In this document: positions 10,765-22,346 of the stretch, piece after piece
Layout of the letters: every line of letters begins with the position of its first letter
Position numbering within the stretch: position 1 is the first letter of the stretch
DNA from: Aspergillus flavus
Lineage: Eukaryota; Ascomycota; Eurotiomycetes; Eurotiales; Aspergillaceae
Reading direction: 5' to 3'
DNA: 64,000 nucleotides
NCBI RefSeq assembly: GCF_009017415.1
Contig: NC_092407.1
Location: forward strand, 2,108,001 to 2,172,000
Notes under the pieces: generated by a model
Database searches by the model: none
What the model saw: the letters and a program-made list of their open reading frames with translations, nothing else
Told to the model about the DNA's origin: nothing
Made by a program: the position numbers and the translations under genes

Positions 10765-13072
10765 ATGTCTTCACCCGCACATCCAGACAATGGGGAGGGT
10801 TCATCATCTCAACCTCGTCAGTCACCACCGCTCTCGACGAGCGCATTGCGCCCTGGTTCTCCCTCAGCGGATGCTTCATCGAGACAAATCTCGATTGCAC
10901 GGCTAGCATCTCCAGTACCTTCTCCATCTAGCTCATACCCCCATGCAACCAGACAATTGCCGGTACCGATCCAACCAGTGACAGGCACAGATGAGGATAT
11001 CCGGAAAGTGGACAATCTATCGTCTCTACCAGGCCCTGGGCAATCCATGATCGCATCTGCTCTCCAAGAAAGCCTCGGTCGCTCACCTCCGAGACTTGGG
11101 ACACCGCCAAGACGCACTGCTTCCCCTGCCTTGCATCAGGCTCAGCCAATCAGGTCCAACTATGGTTCATTTGACAATAAGCCCGGGTGGGAAGGCTCAG
11201 AATACTCAGCAGGGCCGTATGAAGATCCGGAAGTCGTCAAAAGACACTTAGTACTACCGCAAAACACTGTCGAGAGTCGAGATGATGCTGCTTCTGGGGA
11301 TGCTGCAAATGACGAGGAATTCTCCAGCCTGCAGCTACAAGGAGGTGACATTACAAGGCAGGTCTACAGGTGGGCAGAAGGTGCAGAGGCAGGAAGTCCT
11401 TCCAGATTCAATCGGAGCAAGAGCTTCAGCATAAATCGACCCACACCACAGGATGAGACGATGAACATCAACAGCATTCGCATACCAGGAGGATTCCGCA
11501 GAGACTATATCCGGAGAACTGTAGCCTCAAACGTTCCAGAAAGCCCTAACAGCCAGGGACCACAACCTCCTCTACCTCAACCTCAGCTCCCAACCAGCAG
11601 CTTCTTAGAATTTTTGACTCTTTTCGGCCACTTTGCAGGAGAGGAGCTAGAAGAGGATGACGAAGTGCTGGGGCCCGATGAGTACTTCTCTGACGCCTGG
11701 GAAGAGGATGGTAGAGAGCCGGGAGAAAGATCGGCCCTCCTCCGTCCTGAGACCCCTGGAAGAAGAAAACGGAAGCCGCGTGGAGGCACTGGAAACAACA
11801 CTAGGACTGGAGCAGCTCTACTTCTGCTCAAGTCTTTCGTTGGTACAGGGGTCTTGTTCCTTCCAAGGGCTTTCCTTAATGGCGGTATGCTTTTTAGTAG
11901 TCTGGTATTGCTTGGTGTGTCGCTTCTCAGCTTCTATGCTTTCATACTTCTTGTCAACACCCGACTGAAAATTGATGGCTCGTTCGGTGATATTGGCGGC
12001 ATTCTGTATGGAAAACATATGCGACGCATTATCCTTGGATCTATAGTCTTGAGTCAATTGGGATTCGTCTCTGCATATATTGTGTTCACTGCTGAGAATT
12101 TGCAGGCTTTCGTCCTTGCTGTCAGCAACTGCAAGTCCTTCATTGACATCAAGTTCATGGTGTTGATACAGCTGGTCATCTTCTTACCTCTTTCGTTGAT
12201 CCGCGATATCAGCAAGCTTGGGTTTACGGCTCTAATTGCAGATGTTTTCATCCTGCTTGGCCTGATCTATCTGTACTACTATGATATCTTAACTATCTCT
12301 GCACAAGGCGGTGTTTCGGATATTATATCCTTCAATCCATCTACATGGACACTTTTCATCGGGACGGCTATTTTCACTTACGAGGGCATTGGTCTTATCA
12401 TTCCAATCCAAGAGTCGATGAAGCGTCCTCAGCAATTCCCCGGTGTTCTTGCTGGGGTAATGGTCATTATCACGATTGTTTTCCTCTCTGCTGGTGCGCT
12501 GAGCTATGCTGCGTACGGATCTGCAACGAAAACGGTGGTTATTCTCAACCTTCCTCAGGACGATAAGTTTGTGAATGGTGTCCAATTCCTCTATTCGCTT
12601 GCGATTCTGCTGAGCACGCCCCTGCAGCTCTTCCCAGCCATCCGGATCATGGAGAATGAGCTCTTCACACGCAGCGGCAAGTATAACCCCAGAATCAAAT
12701 GGCAGAAGAATTGTTTCCGCTTCTTCCTTGTCATGATATGTGCTTTCGTTGGGTGGGGTGGAGCAGACGATCTTGACAAATTTGTCTCACTTGTCGGTAG
12801 CTTTGCCTGCGTTCCACTTATATACGTATACCCGGTATTTACCCCCAAATTTTACTTGCTTTATGGTGACAGATGACGCTAACTTAAGTCTATTGTAGCC
12901 TCTGTTGCATCTGAAAGCCTGCGCGCATTCAAGAAAACAGCAGATCGCTGACATTGCCCTTACTATCTTCGGCGTAATTAGTTGCCTCTATACGACTTCA
13001 CTGACTCTAGCAAACTGGGTCGGAGGAGGAGCTCCCCCGTCACCTGGATACTGCGACTCGAAGTCTGGTTAA
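10765..13072 (+). CDS. vacuolar amino-acid transporter, AVT3/AVT4 type (AAAP family)
   Basis: Two exons, 10765..12834 and 12899..13072, encode 747 aa. The 64-nt intron interrupts the segment YVYP/PLLHLKA, and splicing restores the typical C-terminal membrane helices ending at CDSKSG. The first 345 or so residues are polar, rich in Ser and Pro, with an acidic patch near 300. About eleven hydrophobic segments follow, starting RTGAALLLLKSFVGTGVLFL, the hallmark of the auxin/amino-acid permease family. The long N-terminal tail fits yeast Avt3/Avt4 and their S. pombe relative, which export neutral or basic amino acids from the vacuole. Substrate and membrane are inferred from family only. The stop codon of the unspliced frame lies inside the intron, so an intron-retained form would be truncated. 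Confidence 0.92.
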
Positions 13073-13793
13073 CAGATTCTCCCGTCGCTTTGGACATCTA
13101 TAACGTTTGGTCGTCTCAAAGTAGGCGTCTTGAACATGAATGACTGATGCTATGTTATAAGACTTGCTCTGTTTGAACAGCAAGACTGAATTTCGGGACA
13201 CTATCTTGACATCTTGTCCTAGCCTTCCTTTTATCTAACGTCCTAGATGGAATTCTCCGTGATTAAATTGGTGTACACTGTGAATACCCATCCTGCTTGC
13301 CACTACTATGTACCAGATTGTTTCAAATATACCGCGCAGACAAGAATGGAACGAAAGAAACAGCATGATTTTCCCCTTTCAATCCATTTAGATTTCACCC
13401 GAATTTGTTATATACAAAACAGTAAAGACAGCAGAGGCCAAAAGAGACCTGATTCCTCGCCATGCAAGCTGCACTATACCACAACCCAATGCCACGAAAA
13501 CATGCTAGAAACAAAACCAGTAGCCTCAAGGCCCCTTTGCCAATGCCAGTCCATAAAAATAATCAGGTGAAGGCCAACTATCCACTAGTCGGCCCAAGCC
13601 GCACGCAATCCGTTCTTCTACCCAAGAAAACCAGAGTTAAATGAGGCCAGCCTCTTGCATCCGAACCGATCTGTATTCCACAAATCGCCATCCATAGGCG
13701 TCTTGTCTCTTGTGAGGTCTAAATCTACTACTGATTGAAAACGGGCATCCTTGTTTGTCGGCCACGCGGCAGGTAGGACAAGGTTCGGATCGT
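13073..13793. other. convergent 3' intergenic region
   Basis: The spacer lies between the transporter stop and the MPC1 stop. Open frames here are short and lack family resemblance. It presumably contains both 3' UTRs. Confidence 0.5.
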
Positions 13794-14538
13794 TTATGCG
13801 CCGGCCTCGGGGGCCTGCGAGCCCTTCGCAGCGGCTTCAGCGGCGAGCTTAGCTTCACGGCCTCCCCAGCTATTACATTACGTTAGCTTGTTCAGCCCCC
13901 TTACATCACGGGTTCTAAGTAACGAAGACAACATACTTCCAGTAGTTAAGGTAGCGGTATCCTTGAGTACATTGGGCGGAGAAGTTAATGGCGTGACAAG
14001 CGAAGAGGAGGTAGTTCTTGGGGGAGACGGCGAGGGCATAGCGCATGAAGGTACCCGAGTAGATAACAAGGGCGCCGGTCATCTGGCCGGAGATGCTGTT
14101 TGTTGGATTAGTCGTCTATTTCTTGCCATAATCTTGCGTGGTGAGGGTAATAGAGCTGCGCCGGGTAGAATAAGGGGATGGAAAGGTGGTCGCGCATACA
14201 TTTCAGGGTCCTTCTGGGTGTCCATCACGGCAGCAACGGGGATACCGAAGTTGGAGACGGGGCCCCAGAAATCTGGTAAGATAGGTTAGATTATTCATTG
14301 TTCTTTCATTTGGGAATTGTTTCAGTGACGCCATGATAAGGACCAAGGGCAACCATAGCAGGAGCCCATGGATCATTATCCCTCTCTGTATTACGGATGC
14401 AAGACCTGATACAGGCCGATCTCGGTCGAGAAGGGAACCATGGCAGGGTTTGGGATTGCACTTACGTGTAGAGCAGACATAGTCCAGAACCTTGTTGGAA
14501 CGGATTTTTGCGTTGATCGCCTTAATTGCAGCGGCCAT
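13794..14538 (-). CDS. mpc1: mitochondrial pyruvate carrier subunit 1
   Basis: Four exons, 14538..14466, 14272..14200, 14095..13937 and 13869..13794, join to 126 aa. The protein begins [20 protein letters not shown] and continues through [39 protein letters not shown] and [20 protein letters not shown], the characteristic MPC1 segments. Length and motif order match the family. MPC1 pairs with an MPC2/3-type subunit in the inner mitochondrial membrane to import pyruvate. All introns are GT-AG. A longer upstream frame (Met further 5') is open but the internal Met at 14538 starts the conserved sequence. The pyruvate carboxylase gene lies about 8 kb away; I do not read that as functional clustering. 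Confidence 0.95.
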
Positions 14539-15040
14539 ATTGACTGGAGATTGGGGTAGGGAAGGGAGTGGAGAGTGATCAGGAACAGGAAGACAGTTAC
14601 TGAACTTGCCCGGCGTCACCGACTGCGGAATCATTGCCGGGCGGAGTTACCCGGACAACGTCACGTGAGCCAATTGCCGGGGTCAATCAATATCAGTTCG
14701 ATTACGGAGCATTAACCTACGATTGGACGAACAAGAAAATCATGGAAATGACCGTGTATGATTCGCAGGGGGGATAAATACTAAGCGTTTGAACCTATGT
14801 AGCATTATTTCTGTTGGTCCTCGACTTTTTCTTTTCAGGTCGACCTTTGCTATTACTCGGGCATTCCCTGCATCCGCACACGCCGCAACGCCTTTGCCTG
14901 GTAAAACTCGGTGTGCTATGCCTAATCATCGAACAGGTATATGAATAGGATGCGTATTTCTTATCCCAACACTAGTAGGCCGCCATGTTTCACTTGGGGT
15001 CGGAATATTGTAAGCGATTGTGCCGCTCGACATGCGAGCT
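14539..15040. other. intergenic, MPC1 promoter side and SmB 3' side
   Basis: This 502-bp spacer separates the MPC1 start from the SmB stop. Nothing coding is evident. It should hold the MPC1 promoter and the 3' UTR of SmB. Confidence 0.5.
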
Positions 15041-16027
15041 TCACCGTCCTCCAAATCCTGGTGGAGGAAATCCACGTCCCTGGCCCGGAGGCTGGAATCC
15101 TGGAGGGGGTTGAAAACCGGCCGCTGCACAATATCAGTTAGTCTATGACGTATGACATATGAACCAAAATCAGTCACTTACGAGGTCCGCCCTGGGGCGC
15201 AAATCCTGGGGGAGGGGCGAAACCAGCTGATTGAAAGTCAGTAATCTGCTTACTTCTAAGCATATCTCAGTGCCAGGAAAACTTACGAGGTCCTCCGGGA
15301 GGCGCTCCGCGGCCAGCGAATCCTGGTGGCGGCGCTCCTGGGAAACCACCAGGAGGGAAACCAGGGAAGCCGCCAGGAGGAGGTGGAGGTCCTCCAACAC
15401 CAGCAGCAGGGCCTCCAAGTCCGACAGGTAGACCACGCCCAGCGGGTTTGCTGATTCCAGGACCGGCGGCGAGAGTGGCTGCGGCAGCAGCAGCGCCTGG
15501 GACGCTTGTTCCAAGTCGTGCAGAGGGGTCTGCCGGGGGAGGTCCATCAACGGAGCAAGAGACGACGTGGGTACCGCGCACAATGGTAAGACCGAGCGTT
15601 CGCTTCTCTTCCGATTCCACGAGAGGAGCGTTAGCCGGTCCAGCAGCCGGCTTGGACTTCCGCTTGACGCGGCGGAATTCTTCTGTATCGGCGAGGACGA
15701 GGTTCATGTGCTAAAGTGTCACCGTCAATGAAAGGTTCAACCAAGGCAAGCAATGATTGAGGGTCAATGTACCTTATCAAATGCGAGCATTTGACCGGTC
15801 ATCTGTCGGCCATCGTTAAGAGTAACTCTCATCCGATAGTTGATCTGCAGCACGTTAGATTCCAGCGGGCGGGTGGACGAACAAGCGCATTGTCACTTAC
15901 AAGGTTTTGCTATGAAGTTGAACAAGTTAGCCAATACTATCCTGGAAGTACTTTAGGAAAAGGTCTGGACCGCAACAAAGATAAATCAAATCAAACTTAC
16001 CATCTTGCCTTGCTTGTTGGCAGCCAT
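15041..16027 (-). CDS. smb1: small nuclear ribonucleoprotein SmB
   Basis: Six exons, 16027..16001, 15909..15901, 15844..15773, 15710..15287, 15226..15182 and 15123..15041, give 219 aa. The second exon is only 9 nt (codons for Q-N-L) yet is needed to restore the sequence MQNLINYRMRVTL. The Sm fold shows as Sm1 (NYRMRVTLNDGRQMTGQMLAFDKHMNLVL) and Sm2 (VRGTHVVSCSVDGPP). A Gly/Pro-rich tail follows with repeated PPPGF and PPGGF units, the last two exons each contributing repeats. SmB is a ring member of the spliceosomal U1, U2, U4 and U5 snRNPs. It is divergent from the L11 gene, with 340 bp between start codons. The last three junctions keep the proline-repeat frame, so alternative splicing could vary the tail. 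Confidence 0.93.
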
Positions 16028-16367
16028 TTTTCCTGAAAGATGCGCACGAATGCGGCTTAATATATGAACCAAAGAATATGCGTGAAGTAGTAGAAGAAAA
16101 CTCCTACTAAACGTTCACTTTGAGCTTGCGCGCCCGTCAATAAGGTGGAGGACTTGCTGGCACGAGCTCACCCGCTCAAACTTCCTGAAGCTCTGCGGGT
16201 GTCGTGACTTAGACGCGGCTCTGCGGTTTAGCGCCAGCCGATGGTGCCAAGACGCTAAGGGCTTCTCGCTTCCCACTTTGCCCGCACATTCCCTTTTACT
16301 CACTTTTCGATCTTCCCTTCGAATCTTCTAATCACACGAGTCGACCATACACGCCAAAGTAGTCGCC
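16028..16367. promoter_or_regulatory. bidirectional promoter region between SmB and L11
   Basis: These 340 bp between divergent start codons must carry both promoters. It is moderately GC-rich; I could not assign a specific ribosomal-protein promoter element. Confidence 0.5.
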
Positions 16368-17135
16368 ATGGTATGTTTCATTTTACCAACTCAACCACTT
16401 TAATCGCCTGAGATTTTTTTTTTCTAACGTTTTGTCGCCATGCAGTCGGACGGAAAGGACAAGAGCGCGAACCCCATGCGCGAGCTGCGCATCCAGAAGC
16501 TCGTGCTTAACATCAGTGTCGGAGAGTCTGGTGACAGACTTACCCGTGCTGCTAAGGTGCTCGAGCAGCTGAGCGGTCAGACTCCTGTCTACAGTAAGGA
16601 CGCCTCGATCCGAAGTTTTTTGATTTTACCATGGAGGATATGGAAAGCGCCACGAAATATTGCGGGATGGAATGGCTGATGGGAGAATTTTTCCGTGATC
16701 TATAGGCAAGGCCCGCTACACTGTCCGTACCTTCGGTATCCGTCGTAACGAAAAGATCGCCGTCCACGTCACCGTCCGTGGCCCCAAGGCCGAGGAGATC
16801 CTTGAGCGTGGCCTCAAGGTCAAGGAGTACGAGCTCCGCAAGAGGAACTTCTCCGAGACCGGCAACTTCGGCTTCGGTATCAACGAGCACATCGATCTTG
16901 GTATCAAGTACGACCCTGGCATTGGTATCTACGGCATGGACTTCTACTGCTGCATGTGAGTATAACCAGGAACAGTCGACAAAGGTCAAAAACTCACACA
17001 TGGATCAGGACCCGCCCTGGTGAGCGTGTCGCTAAGCGTCGCCGCTGCAAGGCCCGTATTGGTGCTCCTCACCGTATCAACCAGGCCGAGACCATCAAGT
17101 GGTTCAAGAACCGCTTCGACGGAATTGTCCGGTAA
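16368..17135 (+). CDS. rpl11: 60S ribosomal protein L11 (uL5)
   Basis: Four exons, 16368..16370, 16446..16593, 16706..16955 and 17009..17135, encode 175 aa. The first coding exon is just the ATG, followed at once by an intron. The protein reads [20 protein letters not shown], then [40 protein letters not shown] and [20 protein letters not shown], matching eukaryotic L11 along its length. L11 sits in the central protuberance of the large subunit and binds 5S rRNA with L5. All introns are GT-AG. Confidence 0.96.
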
Positions 17136-18031
17136 ATGTTTCATTTCTGGTCTTTGGGGGAGCCAGGGGGTTGCGTTTATGATGAATCAATAAAAAAAGG
17201 CAGAAAAAATGCCGTTCTGCTTTGAAATACTTGTTTCTACCACGGCATGAGGATAGGCGTGTTAGGAATCCAAACTCTCAAGTTCAAAAAACGCATCCAC
17301 TTTTCACAATGAAGGCTTCACAAAGGGTGATGTATCCGCATAACCATTGATGAAAAGATTTGCATGATGCTTGCCACTTCACACTCTGTGTGATATCGGT
17401 GGCTATTTGGCCGTTGGATCTCTTTCAGAGTCCAAGAACATGTCCTTCTACCTGTCCCCTGTGGCAGTGTACTCCTCTGCTCTTAGGCCAACATGGATGG
17501 TACGGAGATCAGCCCGGCTCCATGCTCACCTGGAGTATGCCGTAAATCAACTTGTCGTAAACTCGTCCTGTAGTCCAGAAAGGTAATAACTATGTGGGTC
17601 ATGATCAAGAGCATATCGTAGATTTGTGGGCCCTTATCGAAGCGCCGTCAATCATATGGGATCACTAGTGTTTCTGTTGGGGTACTCCCATATCATAGTG
17701 CGAAGTCTGTAAGTATAAACCCGGGGCTACGTTTCATGCGCACTGGCTACTGGACCTGTGGCATGAGTACAGTTCGACGCAACTGTCCCCATTTCTATAC
17801 TCAGTCTTGCAATCAAACAAGGCGTGTCGAACAAATTCTACGACTACCGAAGTATAGAGCATCACCCTATATATATCCACTTCAATTAACACGATATGCT
17901 TGTAGACGAACGAATAAATACAAGATCAAGCGCCAAACTCTTCAGCATACAGTCATATAAACGTTCAACATAGTAAATTCCCATCCAGTAATTCATTCTG
18001 CCTTCCTTCACAGCATGAACTTGACCATGGC
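17136..18031. other. intergenic, no gene recognised
   Basis: About 900 bp between the L11 stop and the stop of the small protein gene on the other strand. Several short frames occur but none has motif support. An ATGATGA string near 17177 resembles a snoRNA C box, but I find no matching D box and closing stem. Confidence 0.4.
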
Positions 18032-18502
18032 TTATTTCGAACCACGAGTATACCCATCCCACCACTTCGCAAAGAAACCGCCCTGCTGCGCCTGGTCATT
18101 GTAACTCGCGCGGCGTGCGGCCGAAGCAGGATCCGTGGAGTTCCGCTTCTGGTTTGTCAGACTTTCGAAGAGTGACGAACCCTGACTAGACCGTCTTCTG
18201 TTCGGAGCAGTTGGGGGGCTGTTAGAGCCGGAAGACATGCTAGATGAGACAGACTCCTAGATTGTTAAAGGACAGTCAGCCCGTGTCAAACAATATGTAT
18301 ATATGTGACAGTTTGATGAAAACCTGAGCAGACGTACACGTCTGTCATCCGTGGCACTTGCTGCTTCGGCAGCAGAAGGACGTCGGGCCATGTATGGCTG
18401 GGGAGGGCCTCCTCTCACCCAGACGTTGTGGTGCTCATAGCGATCGCCCAGGTTACCGTGCCAATGGCGAGGAGACTGGGGGTTGTTCTGCTGGTTGCTC
18501 AT
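18032..18502 (-). CDS. small conserved-looking fungal protein of unknown function
   Basis: Two exons, 18502..18338 and 18256..18032, separated by an 81-nt GT-AG intron, encode 129 aa. The protein is polar and low in complexity. Its start carries a HWHGNLGDRYEHHNVWVRGG segment, the middle is rich in Ser, Arg and Ala, and the end has the aromatic motif GGFFAKWWDGYTRGSK. I have an impression of related small proteins in other ascomycetes, with a WHGN motif near the start and a GGFF-YTRG end, but I cannot name the family. There is no signal peptide, membrane segment or known domain. The clean intron and the contrast with surrounding non-coding sequence support a real gene. Confidence 0.75.
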
Positions 18503-20143
18503 GATGCTTGATGTAAGACTTCAGTGGCTTCTTATATCACCTATGCATGTATTAGCTGCTGTCCAGGTTAAACACGTGATGCGAAGTTTCTGTTCAAGGG
18601 ACGAATGAGTTGGAACAAAAGCAAGTACATGATATAAAGATCAAGTGTCTCGAACATCAAGGCAAAGGACAGCAAGTGATGCATTATAAGCCACTCCAGA
18701 AGTCCCAAACGTCATCCTTCCGGTTTGGTGCCGGGGAAGTCACTGTGTGCCAACAAATGCGAGTATCAAAGCACAAAATGGACATTTCATAAGCTCAGCA
18801 AACTTACCGGATCGATAAGATTGATCGTTAAATGGAATAGGAGATATTCAAACCAATGTAACTGAAGAGGGACGAGCCACCACCGGACACGCGACCGTAA
18901 TATATGGCACAATACCGGGGGACCCAGAGAGAGAGGGGTAAGGGAAAGAGCCACTCAAGGAATGAAACAAAGTCTGGATGAATGATACATCATCCCAGTA
19001 CTTCCCTATAGTGCTGGCAGGGGGCAAATACCCCCAGTGACCCAATCATTATTCATGGAGGCCTCGTAACTGTCTGGGGTCTTTGGGAGCTCTAGATGAA
19101 CCAAAGACGTTGATGATTCATCATTATTGGCGCGGGAACAGAGGTGTCCAGATCCGCTTAGGCCAAACCGTTCAATTAATATGAATGTGATCAATCAGCG
19201 CAGTTCGATGTATAATTCAATGGGATCGTTGGACGATCATTGATGGCGGCTTGACGTCAGGTGAGTTGCCAAATGCGGGGATCGCAGCAAATGAAACTTT
19301 GAATTTCCCAAGGTTGAGGGCCACAGAATACTGGACTGTGTGGTCCAATAGTTAGCTTTTTCTTGAACTGACCTTCCCCATGGCTCCGCCAAACTATTGC
19401 TTGCTATGCCAGCAATAGTTCCTTGTAGCACGGAGTAAGCCTTTGGCATCATCGAGGCTATATAAAGTTACTATCAGATTAGGGCTCGGGGTAAACTGGT
19501 CGATAAGGTGTAGATCCTCGTGCGTGTGTGACTTGAGGTCCGCTCTCTCCAGAGACATCAGTTCAGTATGTCGACTTTAATGATTTTCTGGTGCGGAATG
19601 ATCTCGGAATTGTGCGACATGATACTGTGTCTATTGGTTGAACCTTTCCCGTGGGGAGGACATGGCTGCCTCGGGCATCTACCGGGGTCCAGATGTAGTG
19701 CCGAAGCGGAACGAGACAACCGGCCATGCTCTGTAGACATCCTTCTCTCTCTCTGTTTTCTCCTCATCTATCATATCTCTTCCTCCCACAGGGCGGCTTT
19801 GCCGACCCGATCGGTTCTCAACTATGAGTTGCCTTGGCCTTCTCCAACAGCCCCACCCGCTTTATCTACTCGGCTATCAAGCCTGTTATCGGCGCCATGA
19901 TTGGGGTCATTGCGCTGAGAGACTTTCGCCAGTTGCGCGGCCTTGGTAGCTATATAACATAGCAATACCATCTATTCAGGAGTGCTTCTTCCTATCAGAC
20001 TGGTCTACCAAATATCAATTGTATCCTTACAAGTTGTTTACCCAGTCGGGGTCCGCAAGTCGACCTGTCTGAAAAACAAAACAGTTGAGCCGCGCATTCC
20101 AGCAAACATCACCCTGCCTACTCCAATCCAGCATATACACATC
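18503..20143. other. intergenic, with possible coding remnant near 19.66-19.95 kb
   Basis: Most of this 1.6-kb stretch holds nothing recognisable. At 19662 an ATG opens a 24-codon frame ending in a GT-like donor, followed by a pyrimidine-rich run and an AG at 19790..19791. One frame after that AG reads as hydrophobic, protein-like sequence (such as FIYSAIKPVIGAMIGVIAL) but contains an early TGA; another frame is open but looks random. It may be a decayed or undefined small gene. The rest should include the esterase promoter. Confidence 0.35.
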
Positions 20144-21979
20144 ATGGAACCCTTGCGGAATCCTTACTTAAAATCCCTCGAACACCGGGGATTTGTACAG
20201 GGTGTTACCCTCACAGATAGAACTACCAATGCCCCCTGGTGTCATTACTTCGGAGGTCTCCGCTACGCCTTACCTCCGACTAAACGATGGCGGATAGCCC
20301 AAAGGTTACCACCATCATATTCCTATGGTAGCAAAGACCACCCTGGACAATGCGCTGGAGAAACCGGCGTCTGCCCCCAGCCTAGCTTCCCGGGCCTTTC
20401 CCTGGGGGATAATTGGAGTGAGGACTGCTTTCAATGCAATGTTTGGGTTCCCACTGGTGAACCTCCCAAGGATGGTATGTCGCCTAACCTCCTAGCCTCC
20501 TCCTCAAAGAGAAGAGAAGAGAAGAGAAGAGAGCAAAACTAATAATAGTTCGTTTCTATAGGATGGCCAGTACTTGTCTTTATCCGTAGGTTTTCTTGGA
20601 AGAATATCTCATCGCAAGGGCTAATCAAAATCATGTAATAGACGGAGGCTTCCTGCAATTCGGAACCCCGAATACTTTCTCCGCCGGCGCTCTACTGGGC
20701 GAGGCAGCATTTAATGCTATTATTGTTATGCCAGCATACCGTTTGGGTGTCTTTGGCTTTCTGTACTCCTCTGAGCTTGAGCACGATGCCGCCACAGTGA
20801 GTGAACCAGTGGGAAACCAGGGCTTCTGGGACCAACGTCTAGCCCTCGAATGGACGAGAGACAACATTTCCCTCTTCGGAGGAAATCCCTCCCAAATCAC
20901 CATATCGGGATACTCAGCCGGTAAGCAACCATCTAAACTGCCCCAATACACAAAAGAACCATATATCCTAACCCGTAACCCGACAAAAAGGTGCCTACTC
21001 CGTTTTCTACCAATTATCCTACGATATCCACCTCCCAGAGGATCAATCAATCATTAAACAAGCCTGCATCTGGTCCAACAGCCCCGTCGCCCAGCCTAAG
21101 GCCCCATCATCCGCCCAGACCCAATTTAATGAGCTCCTCTCCGCCCTCAACATCCCCCACACGCTCTCGTGGGTCGACAAGCTCGCCCAGCTCCGCTCCA
21201 TCCCAGGCTCCAAGCTCCTCTCCGCAGCAACCAGCCTCGAAATCAACCAATTCCGCCCCACAACTGACTCTCTCTTCATCCATCCCACCATCTTCCAATC
21301 CCTCGACAACGGCAACATCGGCCGCCGTATCGCCGCCCGCAACATCCGCATCATGCTAGGCGAATGCCGCGACGAAGGTGCCCTCTACGCTACCTGGTAC
21401 CCGCCCCAGAACGACCACTCTTCGCTCTACAAGCGTCTCCTAGCCGACTACCCGACTCCCTTGGTAGATACGCTGATGAAACTATACTGCCCAGATGGCA
21501 AATTGCCCTCCGGATGCCGGGACTGGAACTGCGATGCGTTCGGTCGTATTTATGCCGATATGCAGGTGTATAATATGCAGCGAGGGCTCGTGCATTCTCT
21601 CGTGCTGGGTGGTGCCGCCCATCTCCTGTACCGTTATCGCATTGAGCACCGGCTTAAGTGCGCGGATGAGACTATTCCGCCGGAATGGGGAGTTACACAT
21701 GCTACGGACCAGTATATCTGGTGGTGGGGGAATGGATCTGTTCTCCAGGCTGATGAGAAGTCGATGATTAAGAGTGCGTTTATCGAACCACTGACTAAGT
21801 TTGTTCATGGTGAATCGGATATTGGTTGGGGCACGAAGAGCCACCGGGAGATGAGGAAGCTAAGATCTGATGGATCGGTGGAGATTTGGCAGGATGGTCT
21901 CTGGGATGAGGCAATACGAGTGTGGAAGGCCTTGAGGGCGGTTGGTGAACAGGGTAATGGTCCTATTGCTAAACTTTGA
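20144..21979 (+). CDS. type-B carboxylesterase / lipase family hydrolase
   Basis: Four exons, 20144..20474, 20562..20585, 20642..20920 and 20991..21979, encode 540 aa. The second exon is 24 nt and joins G-WPVLVFI to HGGFLQFG, restoring the oxyanion-hole segment. The nucleophile elbow GYSAG places the catalytic Ser at 210. The acid is probably Glu-340 in CRDEGALY, and the His is His-448 in GVTHATDQYIWWW, a complete alpha/beta-hydrolase triad. There is no signal peptide at the chosen Met, so it is probably intracellular. Substrate is unknown; the family covers esterases acting on small or lipid esters, and fungal relatives often lie in accessory or secondary-metabolism settings. The long coding frame is open upstream of the Met but not protein-like. 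Confidence 0.88.
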
Positions 21980-22346
21980 CTATTGGAAGTACTATGTTAA
22001 GTTTATATAGAGAGAGCGCTAAGGATATGTCCGAATCTAGATCTTCATGAGCCTACATCCAATTCGAAGTAGCATATATACGTCGCGATTGAGATGCTAC
22101 AAGACAAATAAGATGAAATCATTAAGTCACTCAATTCAGATATAGTAGCAAAGAGGCCTTGTGTTTTTTCGGCCCCTGTTATCGTAAAGGAAAATCCTGA
22201 ACCCGACCCAGATAAACAGCAAACAAGGGACAAACAACGCTCTAATATGAACATGAAACATCCAAATATTCATTTCATCATGCACTTCCGCGGCATGTTT
22301 TAGTAGCCCTCTTTTTTTTTTTTCTTTTCTTTAGCTTTTATTTTGC
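21980..22346. other. convergent 3' intergenic region
   Basis: The 367-bp spacer between the esterase stop and the pyruvate carboxylase stop contains no gene. A T-rich run near 22311-22330 lies just downstream of the carboxylase stop. Confidence 0.5.

Noticed and set aside
17175..17200. Possible C/D snoRNA start (ATGATGA) downstream of L11
   Set aside because: No D box at a suitable distance and no closing terminal stem could be found.
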